In this document: positions 1-12,103 of the stretch, piece after piece | Position numbering within the stretch: position 1 is the first letter of the stretch | How the letters are laid out: every line of letters begins with the position of its first letter | Notes under the pieces: generated by a model | The model's database searches: none | What the model was told of the DNA's origin: nothing | The model's input: only the letters and a program-made list of their open reading frames with translations | Assembly: GCA_900239685.1 (NCBI GenBank) | Contig: OENT01000030.1 | Coordinates: forward strand, 248,664-312,663 | Length of the DNA: 64,000 nucleotides | Direction: 5' to 3' | DNA from: Rotaria macrura | Taxonomy: Eukaryota > Rotifera > Eurotatoria > Philodinida > Philodinidae | Made by a program: the position numbers and the translations under genes

Positions 1-37
1 TTATTTCATGATTATTTTATTTTGTTCTAATACAAAG

Positions 38-2497
38 AAACTAATAAATGTGCATCGAAACCATGTTTGAATAATGGTGTCTGTTATGATCTTCTATCAT
101 CTTATATATGTGCATGTGCAGATGGAAGTTTTCGTACACAATGTTTACCTGATACAGGTAATGAATAGCTGCTATCATAATATTTTTGTTTGAAACATAT
201 TTATAATTGATAATTTAAATGTATATATTATGAATTTGATAATCATATGATAAAAGATTAAGAAATTTTTTTGACTCTCTTCCTCTCAGACCATCGTCTA
301 TCAATCATTATCTTACAGAAATATATTTTTCTGAAGAAGCATGGTGACTAAACCAACATCCTTGAAATGTTGTTACGATCGTGTTCGAGTGTTCAAAACT
401 GAACTCTATGACAAAAACTCGAGTACTGAATGTGTTCATGAATTCTATCGAAAGACTATTGTAATATAGAGTTCAATTGGTGACTATCTGGTTTTAAATT
501 ACACTCCCATTTCTTTAACTTTTCAATACTTTTCGGCGGTTCAGTGGGACCTACACTTTTTTCAATACCTGAATATTTATCTTATTCTACTCGATCGATT
601 TTCCAATTGTTAGTCTTCTAATGATGAATAAAATGTAGCTGAAACGCTTAAAATAGATCAACTTAGAAAAATAAAATGCAGGCTTAGTACCAATATCAAC
701 CATAGTGGTATCAGCACAAGAATGTTATGCATTGTTCTAAATAGTTTCAGTATCACATCATACAAAACAATCCTAATACAGATTCAAGTTTAATCGTGAT
801 ATTAGCTTTCTTCAATTTCATTCATTATAAAACAAAAATAAATAAGAAAGAAAGAAATATCTCTCGTTTTTAATATTCATGATTATGAATGACGATATAT
901 GTGAGAATCTCGGTTAGATTGTACTTTAGTCAGAGTTATAACTTCTTCAATAAAATTCGAACCATGTAGATTATGAGAATTTCTTTCAAAGTGTAAATCT
1001 TTTCAATCGAGGGTTAATCATACTTTTGTTTGTTGTTAATACCGCTGAAATATAATATTGTCACATGTCATCAGCCATGTTAACGCAGTGTATAAAAAGA
1101 TCCAATGCTTTTTCTTACAAGGTAATACACGTCCACATTTTCGATATTTCATCCATCTAAATCCTTCCGAAATCAAAGGCGATTATAAGTTATAAGCCTG
1201 TTTCTGAACAAAAATCGGGATATGTGTAGATTTGAAGAGGGAGACTTCCTCTATTCTATAGCACACAATGTTGTGCACCGATGCTGCCGATAGATGGCGC
1301 CTTCGATTGTACAATGCAGCGAAAGTGATGATGATTATCGCATATCACCGGTACCCAACTGAACTTGATATATATATATGCTGCCGGCCAGAGGAAGTCT
1401 TTCTCAACAGATACACACATCCTCCACATTTTGGTCAAAACTTGATAATCGTCTTTCGCTAAGCTATTTCTAAGAGTATTTTTTTCTCGGTTTTTATTTA
1501 CAGAACTTGAGTTTTGTTTTCTATAACATCGATGTTTTATCTATTCTACATATTGTTTAGTTTCATCGAATGCAGCTCGTGAACTTTTATGTCCATGTCA
1601 GAATGGTGGTAAATGTACCATGACCAATTCACAGCCATGTACATGTCCCACTGGATTCGTTGGTCGTTTTTGTGAAAGTTCATTATGTAAGAATTTTGTT
1701 TTTATTTTGTAAAATATCCAACACCTATGTATGCATCAGAGATGAGGACATCATCTTCTGAATAATTAAATTCAAAGAATAGATCCTGAATTTTCTAAAA
1801 TAAATTTAATTTAATCGAATTGAACGAGAAATACTTTTGCTAGTATTTACGAAGAAAACTACGTTAATGAACCGTGGAAAAAAAAACTTCTCTAGATCCG
1901 ATGAATTTCTATAACGCTTTATGAACGTTTTCTTTCGGGTGAACTTTTATTCTCTAGGGGATACCGTTCATTTCACTTCGTTTAATTTTCATAATTGTAT
2001 TTTTATTGATTTTAAGCATGTATTTGTTACATATGTCATTTGTTGACTATTATTTTAGCCATCAATAATTGTCGACAAGTTCAATGTTTGAATGGTGGTA
2101 GTTGTTATGAGAATCCATCAAGTTTATCTATGTCAACATTTTGTTCATGTAAAAGTGGATATACAGGAAAATTTTGTGAAACTGGTTGGTTCATGATGAT
2201 TTTTAATGATGATTCAACTAATTATTTAATTTTTTCATTTCAATAGAATATTTTAAATGTAAGTCCAATGGTCGTTTTACTGATGAATACAATTGTGCTC
2301 GCGGAAAATATTTTGAATGTATTCATCATGGTCATGGTAAGAGTTTTTCAATAATTTTGGACTATTTCTCTAATGAATAAAATTCAGATGGAACCCTTCA
2401 ACATGGCACACTATTAACTCGTGACTGTCCATCATCGCTTCGATTTAATGTTCTTACGGATCAATGTGATTATGCAATCAATGTACCATGCATTTAG
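38..2497 (+). CDS. Secreted EGF-repeat protein with C-terminal chitin-binding type-2 domain (3' part)
   Basis: Five exons can be read: 38-157, 1561-1686, 2059-2184, 2247-2336 and 2388-2497 (TAG stop). All junctions are GT-AG and all are phase 1, so the frame runs through without a break. The first three exons each encode one EGF-like module with six cysteines; motifs include CLNNGVC, CQNGGKC and CLNGGSC followed by [12 protein letters not shown]. The last two exons together form a peritrophin-A-like chitin-binding type-2 domain: its last three cysteines are spaced C-x12-C-x7-C, as in that family. The start of the gene lies left of the window, so the signal peptide is not seen. Likely role: extracellular protein that binds chitin or another polysaccharide matrix; ligand unknown. 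The first visible intron (158-1560) carries a short inverted-repeat element. Confidence 0.88.
1173..1460. mobile_element. Short inverted-repeat element (MITE-like), copy A, inside an intron
   Basis: The left end has AAAGGCGATTAT and then GGGAGACTTCCTCTAT; the right end has AGAGGAAGTCTTTCTC and then GATAATCGTCTTTCG, which are their reverse complements with a few mismatches. The inner part carries TTGTGCACCGATGCTGCC. The same modules recur in the same order at 11026-11831. No transposase frame is present, so this would be a non-autonomous DNA element. I could not define a target-site duplication. It sits within the large first visible intron of the EGF/chitin-binding gene. Confidence 0.6.
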
Positions 2498-3479
2498 GAG
2501 AAGAAAATATTGTTTCTTTTTTTTTGTTCTTTTTTGTTGAATATCAATTTAGAAAAACTTCTTATTTATCATATCGATAGTTGTCTTCTTAGCATTGTTA
2601 ATTATATTTAAATAATAGATGATTCAAGTCTAGTTTTTAGAATCAGAAAAATTTTCATCGAATTCGTATGAACATATTCTTGTTATTCATTGAAACTAAG
2701 GAGATTTATTCGAAGAACCTAAAGAATTATTTGTCTTTACACCTCGAATCAATTAGTAGAATTGAATGGGACACAAGGAAAACAATTGTGTTTTTCTTAG
2801 AAATTTCTCTATGATGTTGAGAATACGATTCGTTTAGAGATCAAGTCTTATCAATAGCTCTTTGACAAGTTTTCTGTTTAAAAACTTCTAACAATCTTCG
2901 ATTGATGGAATTTCGAAGACAAAAATTTATCATCATGTTAAATTTTCCGTAGGCTAAAATTGGTACAGGAGACAAGTATTTGTATCAAAGAAAACAATCT
3001 GAATGCAACCAGATATTTCATTGGAATATTTAATCTTTCTTAAATGTGAAATCGATAGATCGAAGAATAAAATACTCGGTAGGGTACAATAAAATCTGCA
3101 TAAAATTAAGAACACAAATGTAGCTCTTTCTTATTAATGAACATATAAATTTCCCTTATTTCTTCATGATGAATGAGTCGATGTTTTTCATTTGTACTAG
3201 TCCGAGCAGTGTTATTTGACTTATTGTTTCCGAAAAATGTCACGTTGAAGACTACATTCCTCGAATCAAACTGTACTGAAAACGAATACAGGTTTGAACA
3301 TTAATCTATTTTATTTATTACTTTATATACAGAAGTTTGACTAGAATCAAGTTAATCTTAATTGATACATAAAATTTTCTATACTAACATGCTATAATAA
3401 AAACTAGTTCACAAAATTTGTGTTTGAAGATAAATTAGAATGCATATATGTGAATATGAAAAATAGATACGAATGTTCT
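2498..3479. other. Intergenic, nothing recognised
   Basis: AT-rich sequence after the EGF gene. I see no long frame, RNA gene or clear repeat in it. Confidence 0.5.
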
Positions 3480-3556
3480 ACATCGACAATAGAATCGAAC
3501 TCTGAATATCAAATGTATACTTGGTATTTCGATTCTAACATAACAGCTATCGATGC
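3480..3556 (-). ncRNA. tRNA-like element B (pseudo-tRNA or SINE head)
   Basis: Read on the minus strand, 77 nt begin GCATCGATAGCT and end TCGATGT, which pair over all seven acceptor positions (one G-T). A B-box-like GAGTTCGATTC lies where the T arm should be, with a partly paired stem that needs a bulge. A second hairpin lies in the anticodon region, but there is no normal anticodon loop. It shares the head GC(A/T)TCGATAGCT, an internal ATCGAAATA and the GTTCGATT loop with the element at 15584-15660. Probably a decayed tRNA copy or a tRNA-derived short element; not a functional tRNA. Confidence 0.38.
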
Positions 3557-3569
3557 TCGTATCGATATA

Positions 3570-3722
3570 CTTAGCAGGCCTCGAAACAGGTGACCCGGAC
3601 TGATGGGCCAACTCGGCTATGCCCAACTAGGTTTTTACACTGGGTAGGGTGGGCCTCACCAACAAAGAACGGTGGGCCGGGCAGATTGATCATTTTGCCT
3701 GACCACCGGACCCGGACTTCAT
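3570..3722. repeat. GGCCC/CCCGG motif island 1
   Basis: A GC-rich island of about 150 bp in AT-rich surroundings, built from short words such as GGGCC, CCCGG and GGTGGGCC. The word CCCGGACT occurs near both ends. The reverse complement of the island at 4606-4705 has the same kind of words. Any open frame here is low-complexity and is not treated as a gene. Confidence 0.5.
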
Positions 3723-4605
3723 TTCTATTTATCATCAAATTTTCCATGTCAGGAAATGGGAAGATGTTGAATTTAAAAAAATTTTATCTTCAGTTAAACA
3801 TTCATTTAAATCAAAGTGATTACATACAAAAAGAAATCTGATTTTTTTCACGTTGAAAGTAGGTTGTGATTAGTTTCAGCTTTTCCTAATCGAATTTTAA
3901 CAAACAGTTTTAGTAGACAAAACTATATTAAGGAATTAAAAGAGACAAAATGAATCGAAAGTGATCTTCCGATTTGAAAGATTACATTTCAATTACAATA
4001 AAATAGCGACATTTCGGTCATTTTATCCCAAAAAAGACTCAATTTGTTTTGACTGTCTATTAAGACTTCTTAGGTGTACTTTGTTTCATGCAAACTCATC
4101 ATAACCTGAAATCTTTATTATACAAACTATTTCGAAGTTTTATATAACTGAAAAATAAAAACAGAATTTATTTGATTCACTTATATATTGATCATCAACG
4201 CACAAGGCTGTTGTCACTCTATCAATAAGATTAAACGACATGGGTTCCACTGAAGTGTAACTAGATTAATCACGTACGAAAATTAACAGCAAAATTAAAA
4301 CTGTTGAAGGATCTCACTATGTGAAATTGATCAGCTGGTTATTGTTGTTCTGGCAGCTATCGTTAATCAATAATAATCTTGAAGAAGTTTGAACGTCTAT
4401 ACGAATATACATTAGTATTTCGGTTTAATTTGCAATTTGGCTTGGCTCTCGTGCTCTTTTCAAGACATTCAGATTTTACTCAACTTATGATTACTGTGAC
4501 AATAAAATTCTTGCAGCATTCTTATAAATAGGCCTAGTGTTTGTGCAGTTTGATAGCGTAGAGATGTTGTTTTTTAAAGAAATATAGTTTTAGAAGTGCT
4601 ATTCT
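3723..4605. other. Intergenic, nothing recognised
   Basis: AT-rich spacer between the two GGCCC islands; no gene or clear repeat seen. Confidence 0.5.
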
Positions 4606-4705
4606 AAGTTGGGCGGGCCATTCAAATCAATGAGGCATGAGAAGTTCTTGGCCCAGTACGGGCTGGACCGGTCATCAAAAAGAGACCCGAATTTTAAGGC
4701 CCGAT
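4606..4705. repeat. GGCCC motif island 2, opposite orientation
   Basis: GC-rich patch with GGGCGGGCC, GGCCC, GGGCTGGACC and GGCCCG. Its reverse complement reads like the words in the island at 3570-3722, so the two may be inverted copies of one element about 0.9 kb apart. Confidence 0.45.
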
Positions 4706-5554
4706 ACACACTCGAAGAATTCCGGTATATCTCTTTCTTCAATTCTTCACTTGTCAATTTTCCTAATGCAAAACTCATATCGTAGGACAGTACCGCCGAA
4801 TACATGACCAATATTGATTTGATCACAGCCATGTCCAATAACATAATGTTTATCATTTGGAATCACGTTTAAAAGTCAAGGTTCATTGTGCACAACAGCA
4901 TTAGTATTCACTTTACCTGAACATTGGGCATCAACCGATTCAAACCAATAATGAGACAAATAAACTAACAACAAATACTATTCATGGAAAAAGATATAAT
5001 CCAATACTGATCATCAGCAGCAGCAAAATAAAACAAAATAATCGAAGATATTTTTACACAAGTATTGCATTTTTTCGCTGCCGGAATTTTTCATGAGTAA
5101 CTGAACATATAGCGTGAAAAAGTTGAGAGCAATTATATCTCAACAAGAAAATAATTGAAGTGCCTTAAGATTTCGATTTGCTTACAATTTCTTAGTACTT
5201 GAAAGTTTTAACGAAACACTTTCCATCATGAATTAATTTTGCATCATCCAACGAATGAAACAAACCGATAAATAAATAGACCATAATGTCAACATGATTC
5301 AGAGCTGTTCGGCACAAACAATATTCACATCCACACTTTACGTTCTATATACTCTAGGCAATAGTCTGCTTCTTGTTTATACTCTCATAACATCATTATC
5401 AGAATAATTTATTTCTAATTCATTTGACCTATTTTAGTCAACAATCTACAGTAGTAGGTTAGCGTAGCACAAAGATGAGCTCAATTCAATTCACAGAATA
5501 CAAAGATATTCTTTTTCTACAAATTTTTTTTACTCGAGTTTTTTTGAAAAATTT
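4706..5554. other. Intergenic, nothing recognised
   Basis: AT-rich DNA upstream in coordinate, downstream in transcription, of the FkbM gene. No feature supported. Confidence 0.5.
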
Positions 5555-6526
5555 CTATAAAGATAATTTACAGAGATGTGTATAATTATTTTTAATCCAA
5601 AAAATATCTTGCGTCAGCCAACGTTGATAATCTTTTTCAATTTCTGGTTGACACGTTTCTGAATTGAATGGAATATAACTACGTTTAATAAAAAACTCTT
5701 GAATTATACTAGCTCTTGCAGGTATATTTTTAATATTTGCCCATTCCATCATAACGAACGGAATGTTTATTTGATCAAATACTTTTTCACCTGTTTCACA
5801 TAAATAATGTTCAGATGTTTCAATATCAATTTTAATAACTGCATCTTGAATGTTTCGCTCTTTAATCAATGGCAAGAAGTCATCGAAACGTATTGTTTCA
5901 ACAATACGAGAATCCATTGTATTATTAGATACTTCAGCATTTAACCGTTGTGAACCTATATTGTTCACAATATTTGTTTTTAATGATAAATAAACATTCG
6001 ATTTATTATAAAGTGCACGAGGTATAAGTACAACTTGTTTTTGAACATTTTCAATTTCGATAGCTCGACGAATTCGCTCTATATTGGGATGAAAACATTC
6101 AACAGCGATCACATTTGAACAACCTAATGATGCAGCATACATGGTATATACACCAATATTTGCACCAATATCAATAAAAGCTAATTGACGAGACGTGGAA
6201 AGTATGTAAACGATACGTGTAACTAAATGTTCTTCCCATATACCATTTCTAATGATTAAACCACTTACATCTGTATCTTGTTTAGCATCATGTACACAAA
6301 CTGTAGTACGATATTTATTTAATAATAATTTTGTTTTAACACATTGAAAAGAGCTATTCGTAGCAGCACGATGTTCCATGCGATATTCAACATTAGTGAT
6401 TGATATCTGATTCGAATGATTCAAATTAAAACGAGATGAGTCAATTCGAAATAAATATATTGCAATCAATAAAATACTAATCAAAACTAGAGATCGTAAT
6501 ATTCCTATTTTATATTTAGTAAGCAT
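5555..6526 (-). CDS. FkbM-family methyltransferase, membrane-anchored
   Basis: A single exon encodes 323 residues. Residues 8-26 form one hydrophobic segment after a short basic start, giving a type II (Golgi/ER-lumen) topology. The S-adenosylmethionine site is clear: IDIGANIGVYT at about 118-128, then AVECFHPN at 141-148. RFDDF (213-217) and VIKIDIE (230-236) are the later conserved FkbM motifs. Family members methylate hydroxyl groups, often of sugars; the substrate here is not predictable. Length is normal for a bdelloid FkbM protein with an N-terminal anchor. The ATG is preceded by CTAACTTTCAG and then ATAA, a good splice acceptor, so the mRNA may be trans-spliced or have a 5'-UTR intron. 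No lesion is seen and the gene looks intact. Confidence 0.92.
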   Translation of the reverse strand: MLTKYKIGILRSLVLISILLIAIYLFRIDSSRFNLNHSNQISITNVEYRMEHRAATNSSFQCVKTKLLLNKYRTTVCVHDAKQDTDVSGLIIRNGIWEEHLVTRIVYILSTSRQLAFIDIGANIGVYTMYAASLGCSNVIAVECFHPNIERIRRAIEIENVQKQVVLIPRALYNKSNVYLSLKTNIVNNIGSQRLNAEVSNNTMDSRIVETIRFDDFLPLIKERNIQDAVIKIDIETSEHYLCETGEKVFDQINIPFVMMEWANIKNIPARASIIQEFFIKRSYIPFNSETCQPEIEKDYQRWLTQDIFWIKNNYTHLCKLSL

Positions 6527-6541
6527 ATTTATCTGAAAGTT
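6524..6541 (-). promoter_or_regulatory. Splice acceptor just upstream of the FkbM start codon
   Basis: Read on the minus strand, AACTAACTTTCAG lies four to six bases before the ATG: a branch-like CTAAC, pyrimidines and CAG. It could accept a spliced leader or close a 5'-UTR intron. Confidence 0.45.
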
Positions 6542-9500
6542 AGTTTCAATGACTAATTTATGGTACGAAAGAAATAGAAAACAAAATGCCTACCACAAGT
6601 AATAATCATTGATACAGATATATAGATATAATTACAACGGGAGTAATACAAGGAAGCTTGGACATTGCTATATCTATTAAAGAAAATGAAATCCTACCAA
6701 TCTCTGTAAAACATTTATTTGAGGTACTTGTTGTAATATTCCATGAAAAATTACATCCCTTAATTTAACTCTTCACATACTCTATCGAAGTAAACAATAA
6801 GTGTTGAATGAATCTCCTCGATTATTGATTGCTTAAATTTTGATCCTTTTTCAAGTTTTGAAAAGGATTTCTAGAAATTGTCAGGTGATGACACTACTTT
6901 CTGTAATACCATTAGCAATTATCAAGCTGACGTATTCCTAAGTTAAAAAGAGAAATGGGTTTTCCATTGAATAGTTATTGTTAATGCCATCAGAAACAAT
7001 AATGTATGCAACTCTTTTTTTTTGTCTATGGCAATCAAATTATTATTTATCCTCTAATGAATTCACAAATTAAAAAAAAATGTTGAACAAAATTGTACAG
7101 TCCTGATATAGGCAGATTAGTGTCCATAAGTCAGTTTCTTTGTGAGCCTCATACAAACTAATGTCAATATTTATTTCAAAGTAAGAGGGATGAAGTCACA
7201 CTCGTTGTGTAGCGTACTCATTTTAGTATAGACGTTCGTTTTCTGACATGCTTGTCTCATAGAACTTGATAAGCAGCAGCTACCATCATTTTATAAGGGT
7301 ATTACCTAAGATGGTCTATTGAATATCAATTATTTGCTTCGAAAGGAAATCTGCAAATGAACTAGAAGAATGAAACTTCTCATCGAATATCTCAACAACT
7401 AGTGATGAATAAAATTTCATGTCTCTAAATAGATACAATAAACTACGTGAACGTCTGTATCCTCTTTAGTATTACGACAAATAATAGAATCATAACAAAA
7501 AATTTCAGCAAGCGGCATGTCTTCTACGCGCTTGACTGATCGTTGTTCATGTATATTGTTTAAGTTCAACGACAATCAAATACAATTTTGCATCGCTTCT
7601 CAATCAAAGATGGAGCATGTTCATTAACTAATTCATCTGACACGATATGTAATCGTATGATCAGTCACTGAACTCTGCTAATATCTACGAATACAATTGG
7701 AACACACTCTTGCTAGTCAACTATCGAAAAGATTCATTATCATGTATTATCAGTTGTATGTCTACTTGTCTGGCACACGAACAAATACAGAAGTAGTTAC
7801 CTAACTTTTTTCTACAGTTTTATTTAAATTATCTCGAACAAAAATGAAACGACGTTCTTGAAAATTCGTCCTTTTCTCAAGTTATTTCTGAGGAAAATAA
7901 ATCTACTATGGAGAGGGAACCTAAAAGAATGCATCGACTCGATCTCAATAGGGGAACTTAACATTCGAACACTATGCAGTCAACAAGTTTCGGTTCGTGA
8001 GATCACCGAGCATTACAGAATCACTAGCTGAGATGTACACATCGAGAGAGAGAAAGCAAAACAAAAAAGAATCGCACACGTCCACACAAATGCAACGTTT
8101 CAGACCTCATTAAATGCACATGTGACACACTAAAATGACATATCGTATTTGATAACAATGCTAGTGCTGTTCGCCAATTTAATATCAGCATTTCTTTTCG
8201 TGCACTGGGAATAAAACAAACAACTCTCACATGTATTAAACTTTCAGTAGATTACAAGCTGTTTCAAATTCATAATATTTTTCATTGAGTAACGGACATG
8301 TACTGTATTCTGAGAATATGCATTACCATAATATTTCTTGTAGATTTGAATAACTATTTAAAAGACTAACAAGTTAGTTAGTGAAGTTGAAATTAAAACA
8401 GATATGTATTTAACAACGACAGTATTATTCTAATGTGCTTTTGATGAATGTAGACTGATGTAAAATTATTTGTTGCTTCTTGCAATATATGATGCAGGAA
8501 GGCAAGTACGAGCCGTGTGAATCTGAACAAGTCTGTTCGAATGACAATGTTTTATGATCGATTTAAATTAAATACATTACAATCTAGTTATTCATAAATA
8601 TTTTCTTCTTTGAAGAAATTCAAAAAACCTTCTCGATTCAAATGTATAGTGATTTTCACAGAAGTTTCAATTGACAGTACGCGTCGCTGTTGAATTGTTA
8701 AAATAGAAACAATCTTTTCTCTAAAACATATATGATAACATGTAATGCCGGATTCACTCTTTGGATAAAGAAAATTTGAGATTGTCTTGAGTATACAACT
8801 TGCAACCGATATGCGAATATCACGAAACGAATTAAATCATATGTATCTTGATAAATAAAATTCAAAGTTCCAAAATAACATTTTCAATTCAATGTCAATT
8901 TCAAATTCTACACTATTCAATCAAAACAAAAAACGTTAAGAATGCGCCAAAAGTTTGACAAAGTTCAAGTAAAAATAAAAGTGCATACTTACCGATGGTA
9001 TTTTCGTTGAAATAAATTAATTTTCTTAACCTCATTAAAAAATGAAAATAATATTATTCTCGTTCAAAATATTGAACATATTTTTATGTGTTTGAGTTTT
9101 CAATACAATTATAAAAGAAAGCATAATCATATTCCATAGTTTATGAACTATTTTGAGAGATAGGCTTTAAGTGAGAGAGTCAAATCAATAAAATTCAGTT
9201 CAATTCAGTGTGTGACTCAAAAGTTTCTTAGTAACTCTAATCATATTCTCACTTGATAAGAATGAATGCTTTGTATATATATTTGTCTATGGAAAGTTTA
9301 CATAAGATACTTAGTTGCCCTAAATTTGAGATAAATTTCAGTAGTTTGAAATTCACAGATTCATTCTCATCGAATTGATCTCATCAAACTAGTTCATTTT
9401 TTGTGGAAAAAGTAGACATGAATAGTGTTGTTCAACTTTTAGGCTCATTTTAAATATAATGATTTTCGTATTCTCGGAAGACATCATATTGAACGAATGT

Positions 9501-11025
9501 AATAGACATACACTTAAGAGTGCTATCAAGACTCTCATTCAAATAATATTGAAATCTACTATTAAAGTTCATGTTAACATCCTCCTTTACATGGTATACA
9601 TAGAAATTTAAACAAAAAACATAATAAGAATAGTTAGTATTATAAATATGATTAAGCATGCTGTATAAAAGAATACGTTCTTAATATCGATGTCAATTGA
9701 GTATAATAAATTTTTGAATGAAAGCTAAGATGTTAATCCAAAACGTATATCTGCAACGTCTGCTCAACTTTATATGTATACGAAACATTAAGCTTACGAC
9801 ATTGCCTCTCAGCCGGATAGAATTCCTTCTCTAGATTGATACTTACTGGTGATATCTAACTATATTTATTTTCTTATTCGTCTCTATTCAGATAAAAGGA
9901 GAAACTTAATTATTGACAAAAAGTCTTATTCACGAATTGCTTTTTGTTGACACACATGAATGACAAATAATCTTATACCGGAATTCTCGGATTCGCACCG
10001 ATTTTGTTCATTTATCATACGTTCGTTAGCTCGATCCATTTAATCTTCTCTCCTAAGTCGAACGAAACGATCACTAAGGAAAAGATTTAAACATTACATT
10101 CATACTCGTTTTTCAACATTATTGCACAACCAAGCATACGAAAAAATGTTTCTATAAACAATAGTTCAGTTGTTCGTAAAAATCATTATCTCAGATATAC
10201 GTATACGTACATAGCTGTATTCGTTAGTAATAATATCAAGAATAAGATTACATTTTAAAAACACACAACCATTATTAATCGATGCGAATCTATTTAGGAA
10301 ACTAATTATTTGTCCTGACAAGCTGAACTAATATTTATTTAGATTGTTTTCCAAAAATATCGTTGATTTCAATGATTCTGAGAAATGAGCATGAGTGTAC
10401 AATCATTTCGTTATAGATCATCTCTTCTATAAGCAGAGAAGAAGAAAAGATCTGAATAGCAGAGACAGCTTTTGCGATAAAAGAACCGTTTCAATGCAAG
10501 TAAGATAGATAACTTTTAACAATCGATTGAGCATTATACGAGTACTTTTGTTGCATTCAAATTCTAAGTTCAGCCAAGGTTTAAAATCGGAAATGATAAG
10601 TTGATTTCCATCATATAGGCGACAGAAGAAGTCAACTATGTATTGAGAAGTCTAGTAGAATTTCGATTCCTTGAAAATGAACATTCGAAAAAAACCAACC
10701 AGTCTATACTTATCTATTATTGATTCAAGGTCATTAAATGAGAATGCTTTTCGGCCCACAAGGAATTCAAAACTAGCAGATTTTCATCGTTTGCGTTTGA
10801 ATCCCAATTGTATCAAAAGAATTTTCAATGAAAGGTAGTCTACCATACATTTACTATGAATCCTTGCCTATTTTTCACTAATCTCGTAGTAGATTTTTAT
10901 CTGGATGATATGCAAGTGATCGTCTTTGAAGAGAAAGCTGCAATAATAAAAGATTTGATACTATACTAAATAGGAAAGGTGTTGAATAGATGTAAGTAGA
11001 TGTTCGATTGAGTTTGTTTGACTGT
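6527..11025. other. Long gene-poor stretch
   Basis: About 4.5 kb of AT-rich sequence. All open frames are short (under 70 codons), low-complexity and without recognisable motifs. A donor-like CGGTAAGTATG occurs on the minus strand near 8990, but no convincing exon accompanies it. Confidence 0.5.
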
Positions 11026-11831
11026 AAACGCAATTTTAAGCTGCATTTGAATTTTGGACCAACAAGCGGGAAGTATGTAGACTTCTACAAGGAGACTTCA
11101 TCTATTCGATAACGTATACATTATCAAGTTCTGTTGTGCACCGATGATGCCAATCGATCACGCCACATTCTTCGCATCAGTGTTCTTAATGAAAGAGTGT
11201 ACCCAGCAAAACAAAATGCACGGTACCCTAATGAAATAAAATTTACAGACTGTTTTACACACTGCAGAAAAAAAAACAGTGTGTACGCTATATACACTGA
11301 AATTTCATTGTACACTTTGTTTTTAATAGTTTTTGAACCTTTATGCTTCTAAGAAACTTATCTGTTGGGTATGGTCAAGCTGTGGATGAATCCGAGTGTT
11401 TGCGGAATGTATCAGTTGATATTTTTCAGTCAGTCAAATATCTTTTGCGTTCGTGATTTAAAAGCATTTTACTTTTATGTATTAAATAATCATCATGCGC
11501 TTATTAAAGTGGAATATGAAATAAGTTTGAATTTGTGACAAAACGCCAATTTTACGCTTCTCGTACACCTTGGTCTACAAAACAGTGTGCACTGATACAT
11601 GGTGTCCTGAAAAACAAATTGTACCCGTGCATCCTATTTCAGATTCCTATTAAGAACATTGCGTCGCCTATTCGATAGTACCATATAGCAAATGTGGAGG
11701 CAGCTATCGATATCATTCGGTGCACAACAGAACTTGATCATATATATATATGTTGCCGGATAGACGAAGTCTTCCTTTATGAAACTACATGCATCCCATC
11801 TTTTGATGGAAATCCGATAATCGCCTTTCTG
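11026..11831. mobile_element. Longer inverted-repeat element (MITE-like), copy B
   Basis: The two ends are related as long, imperfect inverted repeats. On the left: AAGGAGACTTCATCTAT and then ATCAAGTTCTGTTGTGCACC. On the right: GGTGCACAACAGAACTTGAT, then ATAGACGAAGTCTTCCTTT, then GATAATCGCCTTTC. The inner part repeats this symmetry: GTTCTTAAT with GTGTACCC on the left matches GGGTAC with ATTAAGAAC reversed on the right. The element is about 0.8 kb, has no transposase, and shares its modules with the 288-bp copy at 1173-1460. Small overlapping frames inside it are by-products of the palindromic sequence. Confidence 0.6.
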
Positions 11832-12103
11832 TACGTTTACTTCAAGTGTTGCTTTGGATTTTGTTTCATAAAAGAAAAACTGTTATGGTTGCAAACTCAA
11901 AATGTAAATACGGTACCAACATGATTAATTTGATAAGGATGTAGAAAAACGAATGAAATAAATAAAGTCATTTATTGTCCTGATTGTTTTCAGAATAGTT
12001 GATTCACACATGTCGTTGTTATGAAACACAAGTTCATAGAATGATAGTTATGTCGTTTCGGTATACAGGGGATACACAGATGTCCATAGTTTTACCTATA
12101 CTT

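Noticed and set aside
8024-8230. 68-codon minus-strand frame
   Set aside because: No homology features; contains a low-complexity GAGAGAGAAAG stretch; typical chance frame.
11124-11352. Small frames on both strands in the MITE-like element
   Set aside because: Mirror frames in inverted-repeat sequence, without start context or domain.
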